Origin: Chara braunii
Taxonomy: Eukaryota; Streptophyta; Charophyceae; Charales; Characeae
NCBI GenBank assembly: GCA_003427395.1
Contig: BFEA01000012.1
Coordinates: 1,230,048-1,253,620 of the forward strand
Length of the DNA: 23,573 nucleotides
Direction of reading: 5' to 3'
A model generated the notes under the pieces. It had not been told where the DNA came from. It saw only the letters and a list, made by a program, of their open reading frames with translations, and did not search any database. Numbering within the stretch: the stretch's first letter is position 1; each line of letters begins with the position of its first letter. The position numbers were made by a program, and so were the translations under genes. This document shows, one piece after another, positions 9,342 through 16,960 of this stretch.

Positions 9342-9902
9342 GCGCCGGGATAAGGCATCTGCGACCCGATTAGTCTCACCCTTGACGTGCTCAGTGGTGA
9401 AACTAAACTCGGATAGGTCGCGCCACCAGCGAGCCTGTCGAGGAGTGAGCTTCGACTTTGTTAGAAAAGCCTGGACAACAGAGTTGTCCGTGCGCACTGT
9501 CAATGATGCCCTGTGTAGATAGTGACGCTAGTGCCGAGCGACATAAACTACTGCGAGAACCTCACGTTCATCGACAGTGTAGTTTATCTCAGTGGGTAGG
9601 AGCTGACGGGAGTAGAAGGCTATCGGACAATCACCTGAGCGAGACTCGACATTGTCGTCCTCGGCGATGGTAGGAGAATAGTCAATAGAGGGCTCGTTAG
9701 TAGCTAGACGAGTAGGCGTCAGGCGGGAAGCAGTGGTAGGGGTAGGGGGTGGGAAGCGAGGGATGCGAGGATGAGAGGAATCGGGAGAGGAGGGGAAAAT
9801 CTGAGAAAGCAGTGCTCCTACAACAAAGTCTGACGCATTGGTGGTAAGGATAAAAGAGCGATCAAAATCGGGTAGGTGAAGAACCGGTGCACATGTCACC
9901 AC
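9342..9902 (-). pseudogene. pol: RNase H part of pol with a 57-residue insertion
   Basis: RNase H removes the RNA strand after reverse transcription. The first strand appears as FILTTNASDFVVGALLSQ (about 9801-9860), where the usual catalytic Asp of TDAS has become Asn. The domain then does not go straight on to the PIAFYSRQL strand as Gypsy proteins usually do: 57 residues rich in Pro, Ser and Thr intervene (9630-9800) and stay in frame. After that come LLPTEINYTVDEREVLAVVY with the catalytic Glu, a TAG at 9528-9530 where a Trp is expected, RTDNSVVQAFLTK with the third acidic residue, and VADALSRR closing the domain at about 9342. The open insertion inside an otherwise conserved domain suggests it was there when the element was active. 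Confidence 0.85.
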
Positions 9903-10816
9903 CTTCTTGAGGGTGCAAAAGGCGTCCTCGTGGAGGGCTATCCAAGACCATGGCGGGTTCTACCGGAGGAGGGTGGAGGTAAGGACGTAGGAATACCTAG
10001 TGTATCCCTGAATGAAATTACTTTAGTAGCTAGTGAGGCCTAGGAAGTTGCCAAGCTACTTGGTGGATGTGGGGACAGACCACTCCGCAATAGTAGTGAT
10101 CTTCGCGTCATTCATGTAGAGACCCTAGTCAGACATGGAGTGTCCTAAGAAATCCACTTTGTGTTGGGCAAAGCGACACTTGCTCAGCTTGGCGTAGAAG
10201 CCATGTCTGCGCAAGCGGTCAAGGACGTCGAGTAGGTGTCTGAGATGCTCCTCAAGAGTACGATTGTAGATCAAGAAGAACGTACTGCTTCAGGATGTCC
10301 CTGAAGACGTCGTTCATCGCCCTCAAGGAGGTAGCGAGTGCATTGGTGAGGCCGAATGGCATCACCGTAAACTCATAGTGGTCGAAGCAAGACTGGAACG
10401 TTAACTTTGGCTGGTCCACTGCAGCGACGCGGATCTGATGGTAACCGCTACGAAGATCAATCGTTGTAAAGAAGCGGTTGCCTGCTAGGCGGTCGAACAG
10501 CTCGTCGGAAGAAGGCATGGGTTAGTTGTTCTTGACCGTGTAGCGGTTGAGGCCGCAATAATCGATGCAGAGACGAGGAGTTCCATCCGCTTTGTGAGCA
10601 AAGAGGACGGTTGCACCCCATGGGGAGTTGTTGGGCTTAATGAAACTCAGTCTCAGGAGCTGCTCAAGCTAACGCTTGAGTTCAGTGGCCTCGGGGATCG
10701 AGAGTTTGTAGGGTGCCTGCTGGAGAATACGATAGTCAGGCACAAACTGGATGGAGTGCTCGACGTCGCGCATCGGTGGGATGCCGTCGTATGAGAACGA
10801 CGATGGGAAAACCTCT
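9903..10816 (-). pseudogene. pol: Reverse transcriptase part of pol, catalytic box lost
   Basis: This domain would copy the element RNA into DNA. Readable motifs in order are [20 protein letters not shown], the YTVKNN segment followed by a TAA, motif A FFTTIDLRSGYHQIRV (first catalytic Asp kept), YEFTVMPFGLTNA, and the post-palm RHGFYAKLSKCRFAQ and VDFLGH. Stops fall at 10669-10671 (TAG), just before PMPSSDEL (TAA), 10125-10127 (TAG), 10056-10058 (TAG), near 10034 (TAA) and 9960-9962 (TAG). Around 10258-10290 the YxDD catalytic box is missing. The frame reads YVLLDLQSYS and then shifts, which fits loss of about 17 bases in two small deletions. The domain is certain; it is inactive because the second and third catalytic Asp residues cannot be read. 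Confidence 0.88.
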
Positions 10817-11865
10817 GGTACTCTCGAATGAGGTCATGAATTGCGGGCTCCAGGTCGGCCGTATAGCGTGCGAGTTCCTCAGCGCCAGCGTCAGCGTGCG
10901 ACGGCGGGGTGGACTCGACGGACGGCGGAGGGAGGGAAGTAGAGATGGAAGTCATGGAGATAGAAGGAGGATCTGGCTCCAAAAAGATGAGCTTGGCATC
11001 TGGACAAGGTGGATCATAGTGCAAGAGATCCGTAACGTTCAGCGTAAAGAAGGTGACGTCGTCCTGTCGGATGGAGTGAGCGAACTGCAGAGGCGAGGTG
11101 ACAGTGATAGTAGGAGATGGTGTGGGCACATAAGGCTCTGAGGGAGGAGGATCGGGGCGTGATGTTGCAGTGGTACCTATAAAAGGTACGTGGTACGTCT
11201 GTCCATACTTCGTTTTGAGAACGAAAGTGTTGGTCGCGCAATCGACCTCGGTGCTGCGGAACCGACGAGACCACGGAGTACCGAGAATGAAATCGTACCC
11301 TGTTTCCATCACATCGAAATGTGCAGAGGAGCGGTGACGACGAGACGCCGGGGGACGATCAGTCGGCTCGAGAGTGAGGAACTTGAAGAAAGGGAGGTCG
11401 GTGATCGTCTGATCAAAGAACCGCTGGGTCCTGTCATCCCCTAGGGTGACAGAGATGGGAGTCGAAGACCTTGTCGTGGGTAAGCGGGCTTCTTTTACCA
11501 CACGTGGGTGAATGAAGTCGCCTTGAGAACCGGAATCCCACAACGCTGAGTATACCCTCGTGGAGGTCTCGACTCGTACTGGAATGATTGGGAGGGTGCG
11601 ATCAGGGTCAGAGGGGATGGTGAGAAGGCAACTCAGTGCAGCGACATGGAGGGTGAGTCGCTCTTGACGAGCTTGGAGCATGCTCAAGTCCAAAAGGGAG
11701 GACACAACGTCCTCACGAGTCGCAAGCTGCTCACTGCAACGGGCTGAGCGAGTGGCTTGACACGTCGGTAGTCGCGGAGAGGTAGGAGGGGAGACGGTGG
11801 TCTGCAGAGACGCAAATGGTACTGTGACAGAGGGCTGAGTACAGTCTGTCGGGTCCTGCGATATC
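10817..11865 (-). pseudogene. pol: Aspartic protease part of pol
   Basis: The protease cuts Gag-Pol into mature proteins. The best-preserved open stretch runs from an internal Met at 11705 down to a frameshift near 10817. The catalytic triplet is Asp-Ser-Gly at residues 57-59 of that stretch (ALWDSGSQGDFIHP), and the second-half signature YDFILG is at residues 137-142, the normal spacing for a retroviral-type protease. A 130-residue Pro/Ser/Thr-rich linker follows, then PAIHDLIREYQ, the usual lead-in to Gypsy reverse transcriptase. The frame can be followed back past 11705 through one TGA near 11877 towards gag, so gag and pol were probably joined or nearly so. At 10817 a single base seems lost: the phrase resumes one frame over as VFPSSFSYDGIPP. 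The catalytic residues survive; the linker break kills the polyprotein. Confidence 0.85.
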
Positions 11866-13932
11866 TCAACTCAAGTAGCGAGAGGGGCAAACGGCGACGG
11901 AGATGTCGGGAAACCGACTACTGAGGAGGGCGCAGGTGTACACTGCACCGTGGCTAGGAGACACCGTGGGGATGCGAGGCACCGGGTGGGGACTGAGCAC
12001 GATGGTGACGAGGAAGCTCAGCGTAGTGGCGGTCGAGGGCGGCGGTGTAAGGCCACCGCGAGGACGTATGACCGTCTTGGCGGCAACGCAAACACCCACG
12101 CCAGCCCAAAATGGACGCACGCTCCTCAGCAGAAAGGACACCGCGAGGAGGGACGAAGCCCTGAGGGAAGTCCTGTTGAGGGACCTCAGGGGGCAACGCG
12201 CCAGCGTGCCCAGGAAAGGGTGGAAAGGGCGAGTTGGAGGCGCTCGACTATAGGGAGGGTAGAGTCCTCTAGGTGATAGTGGACAGCCTCGCAAAGGTCG
12301 AGGTCGTCACTATGGTTACCCTCAGGCAACAGTGGGGCAACATCGTCATGCTCATCATACTCGAGTGTGATGAAGCAGCGCGAGAAGTGGCGGCCTTGCT
12401 ACGTGGAACGGCGGGGGCGACCGTGAAAAGGGGAATGACGCTTAGAAGTGCCATGAGAGACGGAGGGAGTGTAACCAGTATGCTGGGGCTGGGAGGAGGA
12501 AGCGGGGTGAAGACGGACCCGCATCCGCTCATGAGCCCTGACGGCCTCGTAGGCCTGCAGGGCCGATGTAAAGTCATACGACCATAACTCAAAGCGGTAC
12601 TCAAGAGGAAGGTTGACCAAGAAGTGATCAATAAGGGCAGCCAGCCACATCTCAAATGAGGCGGGCGTCCCGAAAGACCTGGATGTGGCGGTCCAAGTCG
12701 GCAGCGCCACCAGAGCCGGACCAACGTGTAGTGACGACATGATCGAAGGCGTCAGTCACGTTATGTCGGGCTCCAAAGCGATCCTCGAGGAACGCCTGAA
12801 AATCCATGAAGGTCAAGGTCCGACCCTCATGAAGGGAGTGAGTGTAGAAATCCTCCCAGACGTCGAAAGGACCGCCGCGCAGGCGCGTGGAGAGGTGAGT
12901 CACCCATGTGCCGTGTGGCACGCCCATGAGCTAGAGCGTGCGGGTGGCAGACTGCAGCCACCGAGACACTCGTATCCCTGTACCGTCATACAAGACAATA
13001 TCCGTCAAGCAGACGAGTGGTGCGCCACCATTTTAGCGGCGAGGAGATCGAGGAGCAGAGGCTTGCGCTACGACCGAGTAAGTCGACGCAGGTCCAGGAG
13101 AAGGGGCTGCAACTAACTGTACGCCCGGGCCGCATGGTGGAGCGGCGGGGGCAATAGCTACAGGCTGCGAGGGAGCTGCGGTAGAAGAGGTTGCAACAAC
13201 CGAGGGAGTAAGAAGGAGGTAGGATGGGGGTGGAGGGGGTGCAGGGCGGGGGAAGCGAGTCTGCATGGATGGAAGAGTTGAGGAAGAAGGGGGTGCGCCC
13301 GAAAGCGCGACCACCTGTGAGGGTAGGGGTGGCTGAAGTCGTAAGCGGGCGAGGTCGGCCCGGGTCAGGGCAAGCTCGTCCTCGAGACGTCGAACGTAGA
13401 TTCAGCGAGGAGTGGCAGGAGGAAGAGTGGGGGAAGTGGACGCACGAGTGGCGCGAGGCATCTCACAAGGGGGAGAGCCAGGTGACACTGAGGTCGTGCG
13501 AAGGGGAAAGAAAAGCGGGGCACCTGGAAAAGCTGAGACCGCGGCAGAGGGCTGTGGTCCCATGGCCGTAGCGACCGAAATCTTGGCGGGTGCGCCCGTA
13601 AAGTGAGGGAAGGCCTGACCCGTGGTGGCCGTCGCGCTAGGAGCGTGGATGGTCATCAGGATGGTTGGGTCGGGGGCAGCGGAGGAGAAAGCTCCGTCGT
13701 GGCCACCATGTCCGAGGGCGAGGGAACCGGGCTGGGAGCTAGGGGAAGAGAGAGCGTGGGGAGAGGAGGGACGACTAACGTCCTAGAGTTGCCGCAGGCC
13801 AGCGGCAGGAGTCGCTACCTGCGCCTGTGAGGGGGCAAGCAGGGAGGTGAGGAGGGTGTACAAATCCCCTAGGGGATGATATCTCTAGTCCACCGGCACG
13901 GGTATGGAGCCCGGTACCAGGGTCGTCGCCAT
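11866..13932 (-). pseudogene. gag: gag (capsid/nucleocapsid) of the chromovirus, broken
   Basis: Gag forms the particle and binds the RNA. I take the ATG at 13930-13932 as the start because it opens the reading frame that carries on through the Ala/Pro/Ser-rich N-terminal part, and no better ATG is seen nearer the leader. In-frame stops occur at 13883-13887, 13783-13785, a TGA near 13400, a TAA near 13035 and a TAG at 12931-12933. A short charged segment around 13300-13395 (RRLEDELALTRADLARL) looks like a coiled coil. The capsid-like part follows at about 12400-12990, with WVTHLSTRLRGG and FLEDRFGA in one frame (12652-12927) and WLAALIDHFLVNLP in another (12399-12740), so there is a frameshift near 12660. 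A third frame holds a CCHC-type zinc knuckle near 12070-12120 whose last Cys is replaced by Trp (CLRCRQDGHTSSRW). Assignment to gag is firm; exact frame changes are approximate. Confidence 0.85.
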
Positions 13933-14146
13933 GTTGGCGGTTTGTGACACGCCGTCGGCTATGGGGAGGGGACGGGCCGGACTAAAGGGGGACAAAGGAG
14001 GTCCGTGTGAGCGGAGGGCGTAGGGGGGGGTCCGCAGTAGAAAGCGACGGGCGACCCTAATGAGTTAAGCGCGGGCGCCCGCAAAGGGGGAAGGGTGGCT
14101 CGGGTCCAGGGTGCCCGAATGAGAAGGGGAAGTAGGGGGGGTTGGG

Positions 14147-14186
14147 AAAACCCAAAACCCTAGAAAAACCCTAAGAAAACCCTAAC
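14147..14186. promoter_or_regulatory. Telo-box-like AACCCTA cluster
   Basis: Three AACCCTA-type heptamers sit in about 40 bp (AAACCCTAG, AAACCCTAAG, AAACCCTAACC). AAACCCTAA telo-boxes are a known plant promoter and 5'-leader motif. Only short, interrupted units are present, so this is not a telomere. It lies about 220-250 bp upstream of the gag ATG. Confidence 0.5.
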
Positions 14187-14278
14187 CGGAGTTTGAGTGG
14201 TTAGGGTAGGGTACCGGTGACCTAATCAAGAAAATAAAATAGCAAAGAAAAATAAATAAACGGTTAAATTTCAAGAGA

Positions 14279-14280
14279 AA

Positions 14281-14320
<40 letters not shown>

Positions 14321-14322
14321 AA
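14279..14322. repeat. AAAT microsatellite
   Basis: About ten uninterrupted AAAT tetranucleotides lie in the chromovirus leader. A shorter run of the same unit is at 14505-14530. Confidence 0.9.
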
Positions 14323-14385
14323 AAATAGTTAAAAAAATAAGGAAACAAAATATGAAGAGAGAAATAATATTATTTTTTTTGGAAT

Positions 14386-14850
14386 TTTCGGTAGCATTTC
14401 CCTACCCCTCATGAGGTCAAAAATGTGCCAAGGGAAAGGAGAGACCAAGATAAGCACACTAAGTTTCAAAATGCCGCAAATTAAAATTTTAGGAAAAATA
14501 AAAATAAAAATAAATAAATAAATAAATAAGTAGATGAGGAGGTGAAGAAAAATTAAGTGTTAGATTTTTTTAAAATTTCGGCAGCATTTCATTACCCCCA
14601 TGAGGTCGAAGTGTGCCGGCAAGAAGAAAGGCTAAGTAAAATGAGAAAATTTTGGCAACACTTCGTTACCCTCACGGGGTCAAAATGTGTGCCGAAAGCA
14701 AGAATAACCAATTCCTAATCAGATTTGAGGGTGCCGCAAAGAAATTCGAATTTTTAGAAGAAATAAAAAGAAAATGAAATAAATCAGAAAATGAGAAAAG
14801 AAGGTGGGGAATAAGATAATTTGAATTTTTGAAAACAAGAGGAAATATAA
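14386..14850. repeat. Tandem leader repeats with imperfect hairpins
   Basis: Three related blocks start at about 14386, 14577 and 14649. Each opens with an imperfect palindrome of about 45-50 bp: outer arms like TTTCGGCAGCATTTC and the reverse of GAAGTGTGCCGG, inner arms around TTACCCCCATGAGGTC. The first and third then share an AT-rich body with GCCGCAAA and a following A-rich stretch, at an offset of about 263 bp. The second is cut short at about 72 bp. Confidence 0.75.
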
Positions 14851-14879
14851 ATCAAAAGAAAGATAAAAAGAAGAAAAAC

Positions 14880-15240
14880 AAAACAATTTCAAAGTTGGGG
14901 GGAAGGGGGGGTGAAAAAGTGAAGGAGAAAAGAGAGAAATAGGTGAGAGAGAGAAAAAGAGTGAAGGGGGAGATGGGGTTGAGAGAATGGGAGAGAAAGG
15001 GATGAGAAAGGTGGAGAGGGATCAAGAAGCAAAGAGAAAAGAGGAGAAAGAAAAAAACAAAAATGAATAAAATAGAGTAAAATAGTGGGTGGTGGGAGAA
15101 AAGGTGGGGTGGGGAGAGGGGTATGAGTAGTGAGAGTGATTAGAAGGAAGTGAGTGGGGTAGAAGATGAAGAAGTAGAAGGGCTGAGTAAGAGGAGAGAG
15201 AAAATGTAGAGAAAGTGGATTAGTAAGGGGAGGGAAGAGA
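14880..15240. repeat. Long polypurine/polypyrimidine tract
   Basis: Some 360 bases of the plus strand are almost all A and G, with short exceptions near 15055-15085. The element's RNA would therefore be a C/U-rich leader. Such mirror-like purine tracts can form triplex (H-DNA) structures or slow polymerases. Open frames here are low-complexity Ser/Leu/Phe/Pro runs, not genes. Confidence 0.85.
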
Positions 15241-15710
15241 GAGGTGATACCTGGCCCTTGGTGTCTCCAAGGGCACAAGGTATACCAAGACTAGGAGGGT
15301 CTTGGCCGTCACTCCAGCAAGGCAACTGGAGGAGGGAGAGGGTTGAGATCTTGATCAGGCCCCCTAACAGCAGCACTGCAGATCCAGGGTGTGTTGTGTG
15401 AGCAGACTCTCACCACTGTAGAGCAGCCCCTGATCAGGGGGTCTTCACAGTCCACAACAGGCTTCCATATGACACTGCAGATGGCCACGGCCACAGGCAG
15501 CAACAACCATGGTGTATCCCCACCGCCAAGGGGGATGGGAAGCAAATAGTTGCCTGCCTACTGTTGTTGTGTTGGCCGGTGCTCGACGGGGGGGGGGAAG
15601 GTAAATAGCTGGCACAACACATCTTCAACACCACCGTGCCACCTTATGAGGTCATGCACACATTGTGGCCAGTGTGTTATAGAGGTGGCTATGCACGCGG
15701 ATGGCTAGTA

Positions 15711-15736
15711 GCTGCCCAGGTTCAAACCCTGGCAGC
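15711..15736 (+). other. tRNA T-arm-like hairpin
   Basis: The stem CCAGG, loop TTCAAAC and stem CCTGG (15716-15732) form a perfect 5-bp T-arm with a 7-base loop. The sequence matches the RNA polymerase III B box (GGTTCAAACCC), and GCTG/CAGC extend the stem. No convincing D-arm or acceptor stem surrounds it. It may be the head of a decayed SINE lying antisense in the chromovirus leader. Confidence 0.4.
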
Positions 15737-16029
15737 TGCAGCATCCCGGATCTTGATAATAAATAATCCAAGAGTCGGGCGGGGTGGGGCAGTGGGGCAG
15801 CATGGACACGTGACACGTGCATGTGCGGCGGCCTTGGCCTTGGTGCGCGTCATGATGCTGCTTATATTTTCTCGCCACGTGACACTCCTTGCTGCTGCAC
15901 CTTTTCCCGACCTTTTTTCCCCACTGTTTTCGTCGAAAACCGCCCGAAAAACACCCAAAAAACCGATATCGGGTTTTACACCGTTTTTCCACGGTGTGCG
16001 GTGGGATGGGTGGGAGCGGGAACGTCCCC

Positions 16030-16041
16030 GATCCGATACCT
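16030..16041 (-). promoter_or_regulatory. Primer binding site, tRNA-iMet type
   Basis: One base inside the 5' LTR the sense strand reads AGGTATCGGATC. The standard plant initiator-Met primer site is TGGTATCAGAGC, so 9 of 12 positions agree, including the run GGTATC. Position and orientation are right for priming minus-strand DNA synthesis. The mismatches could be decay of this old copy or a lineage-specific tRNA sequence. Confidence 0.7.
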
Positions 16042-16042
16042 G

Positions 16043-16350
16043 TGTGGCAGACCCACCAGGTGCGGTGCTCCACCTAAGATAGAGATGGAGATGGAGGATG
16101 GGAGTGGAGCAAGATGACACAGCGCAACTCCCACGTGAGACTCAACGCATGTACTCCAAACTGTGGGAATGCAGAATGATCCGAAATATAGACCCTGGTT
16201 GGGGTATACCCCAGTGGACTTACTGGACTGGACTGGACTGGCTGGTACCGACAGAGATACCGGACTGGACTGGACTACCCTGAATACAACACAGGCCTGT
16301 GAGAACAGGCCAAGGGGCTGGTCTCACAGGGCAACCAGAGGCTCGCTACA
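16043..16350 (-). repeat. 5' LTR of the chromovirus
   Basis: Direct repeat of 6411-6719. On the element's sense strand it starts TGTAGCGAGCC and ends GGTCTGCCACA, with the usual TG...CA ends and an imperfect 11-bp terminal inverted repeat. It contains a perfect 12-bp palindrome GGGGTATACCCC (16201-16212) and a TGGAC pentamer run near 16225-16245. It also holds the arms CCTGTGAGA and TCTCACAGG (about 16294-16330), which can form a 9-bp stem. An LTR normally carries promoter and polyadenylation signals; the palindrome with its TATA core is the only promoter-like piece I can point to. Confidence 0.93.
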
Positions 16351-16355
16351 CTCAC
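16351..16355. repeat. Target site duplication CTCAC, right copy
   Basis: The five bases just outside the right LTR read CTCAC, the same as 6406-6410. The match shows that both LTRs come from one insertion and not from two solo LTRs. Confidence 0.9.
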
Positions 16356-16426
16356 TCCCTTGTGGCTTTGGCAAAACTGTCAATAACTCAGCTGCAGCAG
16401 GAAGTATCGTCGATACTGTTGATAGT

Positions 16427-16690
16427 GAACTCGATGCGTGATTGCAAAATCCCCCCATTTCGTTAGATGGCGCCGTGATGCATGCAAGGTTTATCGTTTG
16501 AATAGAGATAGCTCCCGACTTGTTTGATATCCCCGTGATGCCCTAAGGAGCGTCCGCCACCGTTGTGAATATCACTGAACTTGATGCGTGATTGTTGAGC
16601 ACCTCGGTACCATCAGATATCATCGTGTTGCGCCGGAGTAACCATTTGAATAGAGAAAGCTCTCAGTTCGTTTGATATCTCTAAACTGCA
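16427..16690. repeat. About 148-bp tandem duplication
   Basis: GAACTCGATGCGTGATTG at 16427 recurs as GAACTTGATGCGTGATTG at 16577. TTTGAATAGAGATAGCTC at 16497 recurs as TTTGAATAGAGAAAGCTC at 16645, and TTTGATATC follows in each. A partial third unit may start near 16700 (GGCACCGTGAT). Confidence 0.75.
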
Positions 16691-16749
16691 CACAATTGAA
16701 AATGATGTAGCCCCCAAATTACAATGTGGCACCGTGATACACGCAAGAG

Positions 16750-16960
16750 CAGTCGATATATTTTTTGTTGTTGAATTTGATTTAGTTGCCTGTTTCGATT
16801 ATGTTGTTGATGTTGATGAAATAGTCTCTGTTGTTGATGATTTTGATGATGTTAATAACATCGTCACCTACAATGGATTTACAGATATTGAGCTGATTGA
16901 TGACACTGTCTTTATCGATGTTGTTGTTGATGAAGCAGTCGGTGATGACAGCTCCGTTGT
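16750..16960. repeat. GTT/GAT-rich degenerate simple repeat
   Basis: Much of this stretch is interrupted GTTGTTGAT and GATGATGTT. It opens a 101-codon frame of Val and Asp runs that I regard as a by-product of the repeat. Confidence 0.65.

Larger units (their letters stand above)
13933..16042 (-). other. 5' untranslated leader of the chromovirus
   Basis: The 2.1 kb between the primer site and the gag ATG has no convincing coding frame. From gag outward it holds telo-box-like AACCCTA motifs, an AAAT microsatellite (about 14279-14322), tandem hairpin repeats (14386-14850), a long purine-rich strand (14880-15240), a 700-bp mixed-sequence part with a T-arm-like hairpin on the opposite strand, and a short stem-forming segment next to the primer site. 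The length is large for a Gypsy leader. Part of 15240-15780 could be a later insertion, but I found no target duplication to show it. Confidence 0.6.
6411..16350 (-). mobile_element. Complete but dead Ty3/Gypsy chromovirus LTR retrotransposon
   Basis: Two direct repeats of about 308 bp bound the unit. Both begin TGTGG and end CTACA, and the outer edges carry identical 5-bp CTCAC target duplications. Between them, on the minus strand, the order is gag, protease, reverse transcriptase, RNase H, integrase and chromodomain, which is the Metaviridae (Ty3/Gypsy) order with the C-terminal chromodomain of the chromovirus lineage. Total length is 9,940 bp, of which 460 bp plus an 8-bp duplication is a later nested insertion. 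An intact copy would make a virus-like particle, copy its RNA into DNA and integrate it. This copy has at least 16 in-frame stops (11 of them TAG), several frameshifts and deletions in reverse transcriptase and integrase, so it cannot move itself. LTR identity is close to 90 percent by hand alignment. Boundaries are very secure; the family name is unknown. Confidence 0.95.

Noticed and set aside
11903-13830. Long plus-strand frames (up to 143 codons) opposite gag
   Set aside because: The minus strand reads as gag with its zinc knuckle; these are antisense shadows of GC-rich sequence.
14147-14186. Interstitial telomere
   Set aside because: Only three short interrupted heptamers inside a retrotransposon leader; no array.
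15636-16082. 148-codon plus frame ahead of the right LTR
   Set aside because: Spans leader, primer site and LTR edge; no motif, and it is antisense to the element.
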